Both the position numbers and the translations under genes were made by a program. A DNA stretch of 64,000 nucleotides from Paragordius varius (lineage: Eukaryota; Nematomorpha), in the NCBI GenBank assembly GCA_964247055.1, contig OZ176051.1, positions 5,518,001-5,582,000 on the forward strand, written 5' to 3'. The notes beneath the pieces are model-generated. The model saw only the letters and a list, made by a program, of their open reading frames with translations, searched no databases and had not been told where the DNA came from. This document shows positions 14,457-27,620 of the stretch, one piece after another; positions within the stretch are counted from its first letter, which is position 1, and every line of letters begins with the position of its first letter.

Positions 14457-14880
14457 GTAAAACGTTTTCAATTATGAATTTTGCTCAAAATTATCCATTT
14501 CAAACGGAGGATGGAGAAGGAGAAGAAATTACTTTTAACGATTATATTCAACTTTGTCGATATTCCGGGGGCTTTGTCACTTTGCCATATTTTACAAAAG
14601 TTTTTGTTTCTATATGATAGATAGATAATATCGTATCACATTTCTCTGAAATATGATCTTTGTAGGTGGACATTGTTTTTTGTTGCATTTTACGACGTTT
14701 TCGCTAGTATATTCGCTTCGCTTTATCTAATTTTAAATATATTGTTTTTTTGTAAACCTTATGGTACATATAAATTAAGGTGTCATTGCAGTTTTTAGGT
14801 TTATAAGCGTTTTTTATAATTTTGGGGTATCAATAAAAAATTTATGCATTTTATGCATTGATGTATTAAATTATATAGAC

Positions 14881-15181
14881 AAGTGGTTTCCAAAAGGGGG
14901 GCAAAGCTCCTTAAAGGGGCGTAGAAAAATATAGTGTAACAAAAATTTGGAGAGTTTAAATAAATAATAAAACTATTAAATGTAAAGGAGGATCTCAAGT
15001 GCAAGTTATGAAGAGTGTCCGATGCGGAAATAATTTTTCAACAATTCCAGATACAAAAATCTAATTATAATATAATATTATAAAAAATTTTGCATTTTTA
15101 TCTTTGTTTTTTGGGAGGAAAGGAGGGCGCAGGATTTTTTTAATTTGGCGGGGCATAAACAAAAAAGGTTAGGGATCACTG
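14881..15181. mobile_element. hAT MITE, 301 bp, with perfect 8-bp target duplication
   Basis: ATATAGAC occurs directly before (14873-14880) and after (15182-15189) the element. The ends are AAGTGGTTTCCAAAAGGGG and, inverted, CAGTGATCCCTAACCTTTTT, the imperfect CAGTGG-type termini common in hAT elements. There is no coding capacity. A related copy in opposite orientation lies at 59653-59917. Confidence 0.85.
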
Positions 15182-15188
15182 ATATAGA

Positions 15189-15360
15189 CAAAGCGTAAAC
15201 TTTAAGACAAATATTTTTTTAAAAAAAGACAACCATATGAAAATCTTGTTTTTTTATATATCATCTTTTTGGGTGACAAAAAAAATTATGATGTATATTT
15301 CACGCTATAAGGTAATGAAAAATTTTCAAAAAAATTTTTTTTAGTTTTTACGTCTTGTAT
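15189..15360. mobile_element. Partial family-2 MITE
   Basis: The left side has GACAAAGCGTAAACTTTAAG, then AAGACAAATATTTTTTTAAA and AAGACAACC; the right side ends TTTTTACGTCTTGTATTTTA. These match the arms of the family-2 copies at 46256 and 55738. The ends are incomplete. Confidence 0.5.
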
Positions 15361-15394
15361 TTTATATTATTATTATTATGATATGATAGTTAAG

Positions 15395-18300
15395 TTGTGC
15401 CCAATGCTTTGGTTTTACTTATCCTGACCACGATTTAGTGGCTTATGGATCCATTTTAATCCAAAAAACTGACATCCCTACCTTACTTGCATTGTTAGCC
15501 GATAGGGAACACGAGGAAAGGCTTCAAAAGAATCAGATCTCACAACCGAAGGTCAAATTTCTTAACAATGCATCTCATTCCAAAAAATCCAAATCCATAC
15601 CCATACTTTTTGAATACATGTTTGAAAAATGTATGCATGATATGATATGATTTAAAATATGTTATTTGTAATTAAATTTTGTAAGAGTCTATGATGCAAA
15701 TTTAACCAACGAAAAAATTATTTATTATAATCAACTTTGAACTAGCGAGTTTTCATAGAGATTTTACAAAACGACTTTCTAATAATTTAAAACTCAAGGA
15801 CCATCCATTTTTATTAAATTTTCTTAATATTCATAGAATTATAAGTAAAGTTTGGTATTGTAATCTTGAGGAACTCATTTCTTAAAACAATAATTTATAC
15901 CATTTTTTAGATATAAAATCTATGAATACATCCTCAACACCACTAAATATAACAAAATCCTTATCACCCATACAATTAAAGAAATACAAACATCACATTT
16001 TCAAAATTATATCACAGCTACTCATTACCACAGGTCTCCATTCTAAAACATTAACGACCCAAAAGCCAACGCCAGAGAGAGCCTATGAAAGACTAGTTCA
16101 AGCGGCTCGCAATATATTACAATTCATTAGACAGGAAATGATAACTTCAATTATCCCGACATTTGCTAACATTGGCCAAGGTTTGGGAATACCAAGTCAG
16201 CCCAAAAATAAAAATAGCATTGCTATGTATGAAGCTGATCCAAATAACCCAGATTCTCCTATCCTTTCCTACTTTCGTAATAAGGCTGAAACAAGGTATT
16301 GGCGACAATGTTGCATGGCCGCCATAGTTTGTTGTCAACAACATAAGCTAACAATCAACCTAAATCAAACTTTTTATGACGATATATTATTCTCACAAAC
16401 TAATCCTAACATTTTGCATGAAGAGTTTGACGAGGAAGTCGCTAAAAATTTAATGAAAGAACGATTAACACCGTTAATTCGAGATTGGACAACAAAAGCA
16501 TCTCAGAATAAAGGTTAGTTTATGAATGTTTTTATATCTAAAGTAAAAAAATATAAAAATGATAGGTGGGTTCGAAGCTTTTTCCATTAAAATTAAAAAC
16601 AAAAATTGATTTCCTAACACAAGCTTTGAAACATTGCAATAAAATTATAAAAATGTTGATTTAATTGCACGTTTATTAAATTTTAATTAAATTAAATTAT
16701 AAAATTTTTCAAAAAGCGATAACAGTTTACGTTCATGAATTTAGATTGGTTTTAAGCATTTTTATAAAATAAGTTATTGTAAGTTACATATATTTTACAT
16801 GTATTAGGTTAAAAAAAATTTTATAGCTTATATAAGAATGTGCCAGGTGAAGTATAAAAAGTAATGGCCATATGGAAAAATCAATAATTTATTGAATATT
16901 AATGATAATAATTTTAGAAAAGCGTATGCCAAAAAATAATTAATATAAAAATTATCCTCTCAGGCCAAAAGACTTTATCCAATAATTTTAAATGAAAGCG
17001 CAACTGATAACCGTTGTCCAATATTTGTTTGGATTAGACTGTTTAAGAAGTTATTATTTTGTCAAACTTAAATATTTTTAGTTGACAAACTTGAATTAGC
17101 TTCTCTTGCATATAATAATGTTTATTATGTGAAGGTTTGCAACTGAGTGATATTTATATCCGTGGGATGCATATTTATCATTTAATATATCCGTTAAGAT
17201 ATTTGAAGTGGAGGTATAATGGCATACATGACTTAACACATATCTAATGACTATGTAAAACCGCTTTTAAATTAAACAGTCAACAAATTATAACACTTAT
17301 TTGTCCAGTAAAATCTACTGGATCAAGTCATAACCATAATTTTATCATATAAAACAATAAATTAATGAATGCTAAACACATGCAACTTTATCAGACTAAT
17401 ATTTAGAAACTAATTTGGTAAATATATTAAATCGCGTTTTCAAACCAATTTCTTATTTATGAACATGAATAATTAATTTAAAAAAATAATATTAATAATG
17501 GTGCATTTTTCAAAACACAATATTCCCAAAGTACATTCATTTAATTAGGGGTCAAGAGTAATTTTATAGATTATAGATATATAGATAGTTTTACTTTTAG
17601 GATGTCCTGCTACCTGGGATGGTTGGCAATGTTGGCCCGACACATTAGCGGGCACTAAAATGGCCCTTCCATGTCCGCATCACATTCACGCTGGAAAATT
17701 TCGAATTCCATTAGGTTAGCGTTTTATTAAGTGTTGTACATTTTTAAAAAGTGATGTATTCCAAAATATATTTGACTTAATAAATTGTATTTGTTTAATG
17801 GTTTTCCATTATTCTGCATATAGTCCCAACTAGGGTTTCGCATTTGACTGCTTTTTTAAAAAAGTCCGGTCAGACCCAGTCAGACCACGGTCATGACCAC
17901 TTTTTACTTAAGTAAATATTGCGATATTAAATTGTGAAAATAATTTTTGTACGACACTTGTGTTTCACTCTTTCTAAAAAGTTTATATTATAGATTTTTT
18001 TGATATTTATTATTTACAAATATTTTAAATCATTTAATCAAATTTTGTTTTCATATAAATTTTGCCACATGTTTGTGGCCTTCTGAATCTTCTAATACAT
18101 AGTTTTTGATACTGGATATTTCCAATAAAATTTTACCAAGTTTGTTTTAAACTGTATTTCATCATTGAAATATTCAATTATAAAATGTTTATTCAAAATA
18201 TTCCCATATATGGAATAATTGCATATTTTGCAAACTGCTTGATTGTGTTGTTTTTCGAAATAACTGGATATTGAATGCCAATGTTATAACGATCATGTTT

Positions 18301-21300
18301 AACAATTTTATATTGTTAAATATGGATATTTAAATAATTAATTTATATTTTAAAAAATATAAAAAACAATAAAATCTTATTTTTCAAATAAAAATTACCA
18401 GTAATTTTTCAAAAAACAGCTGTTTTTTTAAATGACCGTGGTCATGACCCGGTCAATTGACCGGTTCATGACTTGGTCAGCACAACCCTAGTCCCAACAC
18501 ATGTTAAAGTGTAATCTTTAGCTAAAAGATATATGGAATTTTGCTAAAAAGGTTAGGATATCCCGCCTCCTAAAATCTATTAATGCTTTAAAACATAAAT
18601 TCAGTTACTATATAAGTTCTTCATAGATAATAAAATACAATTAAATTTTCAGTATTACATCCATTATATTTTTGACAAATTAACTATTTTGATTTTTAAT
18701 TTAGAATAACTGATTTTTTTATTGGTCATTATTTGGAAGGATAATAAATTTTTGTTTGATCGAAATTTTTAATTTTGCATTTTCTAGGCGCCAACGTAAC
18801 AAAATATTGTGAGCCAAATCAAACTTGGTTTAAAGTATATGATCCCATCAAGGATAGTTATAAGGAGTGGAGCAATTATTCCCAATGTCTCAAAGTGGAT
18901 GTATTCATTAATTTAATTATTTGTTAAAATTTCGAAGATTGTATAAAACTTTATTTAAAATATTTTCCTATTAATATCAAGTTTTATCTCCGAAGACAAT
19001 ATGTACGGATAGGTGCGTATTGCATTAGTATTCTATCTATCATTCCAGCACTTATAATCTATCGTATTTTCAAGTATATATTATATCATATGTCATTTAT
19101 TAATAAATAAAAATTTAGCCAATATTTTTTTTATCTGGTCAATATTTTAAGCTAATAGTATCCACATTTGGTAATTCACTTTTGGAAACTTCTCAGTGAA
19201 GTCTTAATTTTTCTAATTTTTTTAATTTAGATTAAGTAATTAACGTTTTAAACAAAAATAAGGTAAACATGTTCTAAATTTTGTAAATTTCATTAACTAA
19301 TTATATAGTTTATAATCCCTTACCTAAATTTATGGCAAGCTCTAATATTTTACGAGCAGTCTTCATTCTTGTAATTAGTGTCAATTTTTAATTGTATATA
19401 TATATGGCATTTAAAAATGTTTTACGAAATTTTTCCAATTTGCAATAGAGCAGTCCAGTTACTACGTTTTAATAATTTGATATTATGATAATTGTTGTCA
19501 AGTTACAGTATGGGTAAGTATATATTGCTAGAAAGTTATTAATTATTGCCAAATAGCATATGCAGCAATTGAAATTTTATTATTGGCTAATAATAGTAAA
19601 AAGTGAAAAACATAACTATAAGCCAATAAAACTGCCCTTTGTAGTATATGCTATTTGGCAATTATTAATAACTTTCTAGCAATGTATACTTACTTATACT
19701 GTAAAATACTTGAAATCTGATTGTATACTATTTTTTTAGGTATTAATAAAACAAAAATAAGAAATATTGTATTTTTTTAGGGTCCAGGTGTACGTTTTGA
19801 TATGCTAAATTTTTAGATATAAATGGGATCCAGAACAAAATTAAATAACGGCATATATTTTTATATATACATATAATATGCGCTAATTTTTTTTATTAAT
19901 TATCGAAATTCTCTAAGTACCAAAAAACTATCTAGCCAAAAAGTTCGAATTTTAATTTTGTATGCTTTAAACATCATATCAATAATCTCAACATTGTTTT
20001 GTACCATTCCATGCCATTTTAAAAAATTTATAGTATCACAATCATAATATTACATTATATTTTGCCAACAAATTATATTTTACGCGATATAGTTTGAAAA
20101 GCACACGAGTAAAATTACATCAAAACTTTATGGTTTCCTTCCTTCTCAAAGGCGTAACCGTCCTAATTTTTGATTCCATATACGTCTCACAAAATGAATG
20201 GGATAACAAATCACAAATCATATTATCTACGGTATGCAATTAATTTATTTTATTCATAAATAGAATTTCGATAATAAGCGTAATAATTCCAAATTTTCAT
20301 AAGATTCTTTAATCTATTGGTGCGATCACATATTATATTATTACTTATATACTTACTCATTTTACATTTTCATAGTCAGGCATCATAAGCTATATTTACA
20401 CAAAGTTTTTTAATATTTATAATTATATACAGCGATTGTCACATGAATTGTATAATGATAACAAAATAAAACCATGGACTGACTATATGTTTAAAATTAT
20501 ATTTCTTAGAAATTATGTGGATTTTTGGCATTTTTTAACAAATATTTTCTACTTTCCACCTATTGTTGGATGTTCAATGAAGGATTCTACCTTTACAATA
20601 TTCTAGTTTTTCCGCTCACGTTCAAAGATTCTATAAATATGTACTTAGCGATTGGGTGGGGTAAAATTATGATTTTAATATATAGTAAAAGCTTAAAATG
20701 AACACACTTGGAATACGGATATGTTTATTTAAAATAATGTTATAAAACAAATAAAGTGAGACGTTAAAAGCCTACGAAAAGGTATAAGAAAAAACCATTA
20801 AACATGCAAATTTTTCCAACAATATATTTTTACATTACATGTGATAGAATGATTTCGAATCGTAAAGAACAAATTAAATTGGCTTTGATTCATTTTAAAT
20901 TTAAATTCATTTCGAATTCATCGCGCGTCTCGCATAAGCCTGTGTCATTTCACTTTTTTTTTCATATTTTAAATTTTAACACTATGTTACACTTGAAATT
21001 ACGTATGAGTAAGTATAAAGTTATTAATTATTACCAAATAGCATGTATTTAGCAAAATGGATTTTTACTGGCTAATAAAAGTAAAAAGTGAAAAAATAAC
21101 TAAAGCAAATAATACTGCCCTTTGTTCCATATGCTATTTGGCAATAATTAATAACTTTCTAGCAATATATATTTACTCATACCCTATGTATAAGCAAGCA
21201 GACATTTGGAGTAGTAAAAGAAAAAATAATTTTAAACCAATTCTCCTATCAATAATAAATAAAGCTTTTATTTGTATCTTGGTAATTTTATTATATATAA

Positions 21301-24300
21301 ATATCTTATAATTGAATTGATTATAATAATTTATTTTAAAATATAATTTTTTAAGTTAATTCTATTAGTGAAATAGCGAAAAATTGAAAATTCATGAGAA
21401 AATAATTTTTACAATAAATTTAAATATTTTAGGGATATTACGCTTTAAAGGACAACTATAATTATCTTAGAAAATTTAAATTATTGTCAAATATATTAAA
21501 TGTTCTCATTACTAATTTTATATGTAGGATTACCAATTATTCCGTTAATCATTTATTTGGGGCTTAAAAAACAGCATGACACTGGCAGGTAATGTTAATT
21601 TTAGATTTATAGCATAATAAATTTTATTCTATTAACCCTTGTTTTTCATTTATTATAGCTGTTGGATCATTAAAGTTTCCATCATCGATTGGATTTTATA
21701 CAGCATCTGTATAATAATTCTATTGGTAAAATTTATATATTTACATTGGATACTTACAATGAAATCCATTATTTGTTCTTAATCTATATTAGCTGTATTT
21801 TCTTTGGTCCTTTTTATTATTCATCATGCGTAAAATTGTTGGTATACTAATAGCTCATTCAGTACATTAGTTAGAGGCTTTTCAAAAAAAAGAAAAAAAC
21901 TGTTTTGTGCCTAATATATTCATTCCATTTCGATGATCACACATCATGTCCATTAAAAAACTGCAATTCAGTTAACACTGTATCGAACAAAGTGCTTTTA
22001 TAATGTAAATTATATTATGTTTATTAATGACAAAACCTATTTAGTAGAGACATGGCTAATATTAAAAATTACTGTGGTACATACATTACAGAATCTGTTA
22101 CAAAAAAAATAGTTTTACCATTTTATTTTATGGTTAAGTGCATCATTCCACCACTTAAAAATATTAATATGCCTACTTTTTAGATTAATGTCATCTTCCT
22201 GGTACTCATTGTAAAAATTATTGTACTCAAACTGATTAGCGGTAAGAGTGGCGAAAACCTATGGTACAGGTAAAAAATAATTTTCTTAAGATATAAATTT
22301 TTTAGAAAATAACTAATAACTAATTTTTTTAAATTACTTAATCATTTATGTTTGAATTCGCTTTTTAAAACCTAATTAAAAGCTGGGAAAATAATATTTG
22401 GCAAAAATATGCATAGTGCCTACAAAAAAATAACCTAATAAAATATATATATTCTGTTAGGAAAATGTATTATCAGAGTTCGTTTGGTTTTGGACTTCAT
22501 GAGTCGTTTAAGAAAGTTATTTACACTTTTGTGGCATAGACTCTATATCGGAAAATGGCAAAATTTGGGCAATCTTTTTAAATAATTTTTTATTGTTAAA
22601 AGCTAAAGGCTTCATTTCAAAAAATATTACACAAATATATTAAACTACTTATAAAAGCAGAATGATTTTGAATTTTAATTTTTAGATGTTAGTTCCAAAA
22701 TTACCAATTTTTTTCTCCTCTAAAATGGACTAGTCTTAAACACAAAAATGCCGAAATTGCACGATAAAAATCTTAAATATCCAAATTTTGATATCAACCA
22801 AAAAAAGTTCAAAATTTGTTCGCATTTTTCAAAAATTTAATTTTAGCAAAATTTTATTACCGTACTTCATAGTATGAGGCATGATGTAAACATTATAAAA
22901 CCGTTTATAATATTATAACACTTATTCTATATAGTTCGGAATAAACATTTCTATCACCTCAGAATTTTGAATAAGACGTTCTTTCGTCTTCACAAATTTA
23001 AATGAATATAAATTGGTAAAAAGCAAACCGACCTTTAAATTATTATGAGGTGATAGAAATGTTTAGCATCATCAAATTATGTGGAAAAAGTGTTTTTATA
23101 ATATCTATAATCGTTTTTATACCGTTTCTATCATGCCTCAAAATAGTAAGTATTTTGAAAAAAGTATCCCCTTTTTAAAAATAATTTTAATTGTTATCAA
23201 AATTTAGCATATATTTAAAATTTTTATTGCGCAATCTAGGCATTTTTTGGGTTTATTTTAAGAGAACTTAGCCTATATTTGAAGTGAGAAAAAATTTGGA
23301 ACTTTCGAAGCCCACATCTAAAAATTATAATTTTTTAAAAATATTGTTTTGCTTTCTTTATGTAGTTTATGATATATTAGTGATATTTATTGGAATGAAA
23401 CCTTTAGCTTTTACCAAAAAAAATTTATTTAGAAAAATTTGCGTAAATGCCATTTTTCGATATGGAGCTACCACAAACTTATAAATAACTTTCTTAAATC
23501 ACTCGTAAGGCTAAAACTAAAAGCACCATGGATACATTTTCCTATCGGAATATTTATATATCATCAGGTTATTTTTTATACTCCCCAATACCACTTCATG
23601 TATAAATAGAAAAATAATTTTAGTATTCTTAAACAAAGCTTTATAAAATTTAATTATATATAAAAAAATGACTGTATATTTTAAATTTATTTAGTGTTAC
23701 ATGTTTTATAGACAAACGCTTAAAGCGGTCGGTATATTAGTGCCATTGTTTGGAATTCAAATACTCCTTACTTTGTATAGGCCGCCTCTCTCAAATGGCA
23801 TCTTAGAATTGTATCATAATATCAATTCCTTGTTTGAGGGACTGCAAGTTAATTTCAGATAATATATGTTTATCTTTATTAAACAACATTTTTTTGAAGA
23901 TAATCTTTTAATAATATTATCATATATTAAATTAAAAAGGCGAGGCTTCTTAATAAATTTTTGCGACACATTGCGTGTTATTATTAATACTTATTCATTT
24001 TCGAGAGAATGTCAAAAATATATGTTTTATTTAAAATTTTTATTTTCTAAATGTCCAATATAGCCAATAATGTTTTTATATAAAACATTAATGAATATTT
24101 ATATACTAGAACACTATACAATGTTTTATTATGAAAAAATTTTTTTAGGGCTTTACAGTGGCTCTCATCTTTTGCTATATAAATGGAGAGGTATGTAACA
24201 ATTACTAAAAATTATTTATATATACAGTATCTATTGCTCATGATAACCCTATTCCTCAGAATAATTCTTTCCCATTAAAAATAATATAAACTTTTTTTAC

Positions 24301-24738
24301 ATGGCCTGATTAAAAAAATTTATTAATATAACCGCTAAAAGTTTTGGATAGTGAAGTGCTATCATATTAATAAACAATAAAATTTTTCATTATTCCAATT
24401 CTATAATCATTTTTAAAAGTCATTTTTAATTGACAAATACTTTGATAGAAGTCTCACGATGCAATTTAATACCCTATATTTAACCCACAGTTGGGATCAT
24501 TATAAATAAGGCCATTTTACAATTTATATATTTAAACTTTAATTTTTTTTGGTAGGTAATAAATAAATTTCGTCGTACTCTACGCAAAGAATCAGATGAA
24601 AGTAATATACTCAAGGGAACACACAAAAATCAAAGTGGTGGTCCAAACAGTACAAATATGGCTGAATGTGTTCCAATTTTTCCTCTCACATCAGATAGCC
24701 ATATATCACCTCAGAGGCCGCCATCATACGAAAGGTAG
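15395..24738 (+). CDS. Class B (secretin-family) G-protein-coupled receptor, calcitonin/DH31/PDF-receptor-like
   Basis: Peptide-hormone receptor at the plasma membrane, signalling through heterotrimeric G proteins (family knowledge). Exons, all in phase: 15395 (or 15439)-15630, 15911-16513, 17601-17714, 18788-18900, 18982-19073, 20093-20231, 20510-20660, 21528-21588, 21659-21725, 22184-22269, 23712-23847, 24149-24190, 24556-24738. The hormone-binding domain has [15 protein letters not shown] and [10 protein letters not shown]. Membrane landmarks are [10 protein letters not shown] (segment 3), IGWGLP (segment 4), SCWI (second outer loop), ILVPLFG (segment 6) and [18 protein letters not shown] (segment 7). 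The tail is short, ending PPSYER. Ahead of the binding domain lies about 270 residues of extra extracellular sequence with YWRQCC and CCQQ. A further possible 99-nt exon in matching phase is 15746-15844. The true start is unresolved. The subfamily is inferred from the WDGWQCW form and needs a tree. Confidence 0.9.
17831..18490. mobile_element. hAT MITE, 660 bp, in a receptor intron
   Basis: GTCCCAAC is repeated perfectly on both sides (17823-17830 and 18491-18498). The ends are TAGGGTTTCGC and, inverted, TAGGGTTGTGC. Subterminal GACCGTGGTCATGACC-type palindromes occur at both ends, as expected of hAT transposase-binding regions. It has no coding frame. It lies between the two exons that encode the hormone-binding domain, in the intron 17715-18787. 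Confidence 0.9.
19505..19701. mobile_element. Palindromic MITE, family 1 (intact copy)
   Basis: It begins TA-CAGTATGGGTAAGTATATA and ends in the inverse TACTTATACTG-TA. Near-complete palindrome with arms of about 85 bp containing GCCAAATAGCATATGCAGCA. It lies in the receptor intron 19074-20092. The TA at each end is consistent with a Tc1/mariner-type insertion. Confidence 0.8.
21001..21184. mobile_element. Palindromic MITE, family 1
   Basis: Same arms as the copy at 19505: TATGAGTAAGTATAAAGTTA at the left and the inverse ending TTACTCATAC at the right. It lies in the receptor intron 20661-21527. The outermost bases are eroded. Confidence 0.75.
22423..23583. mobile_element. Long foldback element in a receptor intron, about 1.16 kb
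   Basis: Left arm (CAAAAAAATAACCTAATAAA, then AGGAAAATGTATTATCAGAG) is the inverted complement of the right arm (TTTTCCTATCGGAATATTTA, then TCATCAGGTTATTTTTTATA). The arms extend inward about 500 bp to a centre near 23000, where TTTCTATCACCTCA pairs with TGAGGTGATAGAAA. No coding frame. Related arms occur at 26720-27620, 41640-42325 and 45060-45360. The superfamily could not be assigned because no target duplication was clear. Confidence 0.7.
24149..24190 (+). other. 42-nt exon of membrane segment 7
   Basis: Flanked by TTTTTTAG and GTATGT. It encodes 14 residues, [14 protein letters not shown], in phase 0 on both sides. Vertebrate class B receptors (CRF, calcitonin, PTH) have a known 42-bp exon at this place that can be skipped to give a receptor lacking part of segment 7. 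Skipping here would likewise keep the frame. Whether it happens is not shown. Confidence 0.85.
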
Positions 24739-25559
24739 GGACGGATTATTATATCCTTCTGTTTTTGTGTTAAATAACCAATTACACGGAATAATATAAT
24801 AATTTTGTCGATTTTATACATACTATGTGCCAAATTAAGAGTTATGTCATAGAATGACTTTAATACCATTATAAGAAATGAAAGTTATTAGCATTATTTT
24901 TCAAAATGGCTCAAAAGGATAGCAATGTTTTAAAATACTTAATACCAAATAAATTTTTAAGAGGATCAAAATTATATGTTATGAATTAAATTGCATTAAT
25001 TTTTATACTTACTATATATAATTCAAATTTTCTTGTACCATATATTTAGTCTCAGGAAGATGCCCATATAATATATACTTTGTTCCAATCCAATTATGGA
25101 TTAACTATTTAATGTTAAAAAACCGCATATGCTTTTTACAAAGATGAAATGAATTAAGTTTAATTTTTTTAAAATGTGCTTATTAAAGACATGATATGGA
25201 AAATGTTTTGTAACAAATTTTTGCTTAACTCATGATTTGTAAGATAAAAATGTATTGAAATACTCAATATTCAAAATGATGATTTATCCTTACCATAAAT
25301 TGATATACGATTACAGTAATTTTTAGGGTAGCCATATCTGTAACATAAGATTAGGCAAAAACATGCCTTTATATGTAAACATAAAATAAACTGGGATGCC
25401 GAAGTTGTCGATACAGAGGAAAACAGAACAAAAAGAATATTAAAGGAAAGTTTTTATATTAACAAAGAAGGAAATATAATGAACAGAAAGAAGGATCTTA
25501 ATAATATTAATAACGTTACAAATTTTTTTCTTATTAACAATACACACATGTTTTTTTAG

Positions 25560-25700
25560 TTTCATATCTCATTAAATATTTTTACTTTATAATTTAAATT
25601 TTAATTTATATTTTTATTTTATTTTTACGTTTGACAAAGATTACTTGTAGTAATCGAAATATTATAATAAATTTATATTATTTTTGCTGAATTATTCCAT
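25560..25700. repeat. Dispersed repeat shared with 13070-13230
   Basis: The core TTTGACAAAGATTACTTGTA with TAATCGAAA matches the copy near 13126. Ends not defined. Confidence 0.5.
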
Positions 25701-26719
25701 ATTTAATAATACAATCACAATTCAGCGTAAACAATATCTAAGAATATTTAAGTTGTAACAAAAAATATAATTATAAAAATAAACTATCATCAAATAATAT
25801 TTTTTAATGTAGTGTATAACACGACTAAGATTTCATCCAATTTTATTAGTATATTCCAAATTTTCAGAATTTTATTTGTTTTAGCCAATATGTGGAAGAT
25901 ACAAACTTTTAAATTAGGACTTTTGCTCTATCGTACCATTTTAACTTCACTTAAACAATATTTTAGGGCCAAAATTTGGCATACCACAAAATTTTTTTTA
26001 ATTATATTTTATTGTAGATGATCCATGTTTGGGCATCAAAAAACCTGCAATGTGATAGTTAGATTAGATGTTATTATATGTAGAAAATTATATGTATAAT
26101 AAATGATAATTTGTATTAAATAATAACATAATATAGTTTTATTCTATATATTATGAGCAATTTTATTAAAAACAGGCCTACAAGATTGGGAAAAATAAAA
26201 TTATTAAAAGAATTTAAGCCTCAAAGACATAACAGAGAATTTTTTGTTGCCACTAGTTATTAAGAAAATGTAATAAGTTGGCTGTTGACAATCCGTAAAA
26301 CGTGTAGGAATTATAGTCGCGCCACTTTTTCGAAATATCCCTTCACTTAAACCCCACACTCCGTGTTAAAATATTACCAAAAACCACAAATCACTTATCG
26401 TGTCTTTAAGAAATTTTTGGAAAATGTGTGTAGGCCCATTCAAGTTCAATAATAAAAAATTTTTAAGCAATCAAACGGCTCATTTTTTTATTTCAGCCCC
26501 TATATATAACCGCTCTCCGTAAAAATACATTTTTGCAAAAAAATAGGTCTCCAAAAACAATTTAGTAACGAATTTTTATATAAGACTATATAATATCGTT
26601 AATGGTTTTACTTCCATAGGTAACATAACCCGACGCCTTTTTTAAATAGAGGGTATCAAATTAATTTTTCAGTGTAAGAACAGGCAGGCATTAATATATC
26701 TTGATAAGATAGTGAAATA

Positions 26720-27620
26720 AATCAGGATTTTATTTGGTTTTGGGCCTAACGAGTCATTTAAGAAAGATATTTATGATTTTGTTTAATGTCAAAATTTGCG
26801 CACATTTTTACTAATAATTTTTGTATGATCCATTCCAAAAAGCAATATTTTATTAAAATTTTAATTTGTAGATGTGGGCTACAGAAGTCTCAAATATTTT
26901 GCCCTTCCTATTACAATTTCGAACATGCTCCGAAATAGCAAAAATACGATTCATATTTCAAAATTTTTATTTCGGTTATTTCTAGTCATAATCTACCATA
27001 TATTAGAAAATTCTTATTTGCGTAAATTTTGAGAAAACTAGCCAGTTATGGAGGGCTAAAAAATTTTGAAGGCCACATCTAAAAATTAAAATATTATATT
27101 CTTTTAGAATGTAATTTATGATGTATTTTAATGGTATTTTTTAAAACAATTGGAGTTTACCAAAAAGGTTTCTTAAAATATCTGTTCACAAAATCTGGTC
27201 AAAAGTTATTACCTTATTATCATGGTGATTCATACAAAATATGGCAAAATTTGGGCATCTTATGCTAAATAATTATTTTGTCAAAACCAAATGCTTCATT
27301 AAAAATCATATATTACATTATAAACTACATTTTCATGCACGATAATATTTTTAGTTTTAAGTTGCCTCTGCTAAATGGGCTGGCTCGTAAAACGCATTAA
27401 TGCCAAGATTGCCCCATAATATTTAAAAATTTAGATTATGACGGCAAAATATTTTGATCATAGTTTTGCTTTTTTATGTCAAAATCCACCATATATTAAA
27501 AAAAATTTTGACGCAATCTTGGTATTTTAGGTTATTTAAATATTTACAGCAGGGATGTAAAAATTTGATAGTTTTGGAGCTAAGGTCTATAAATGTTTGT
27601 TCATAAATATTGTTTTGCTT
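26720..27620. mobile_element. Degraded cluster of foldback-family arms
   Basis: Left-arm sequence (TTTGGTTTTGGGCCTAACG and AGTCATTTAAGAAAGATATT) at 26733-26790 matches 22480-22520. Right-arm sequence (GGCCACATCTAAAAATTAAA) occurs at 27070, then left-arm sequence again (ATGGCAAAATTTGGGCATCT) at 27240 and right-arm traces near 27580. At least two copies, or one copy plus an internal duplication, have decayed together. Confidence 0.55.
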
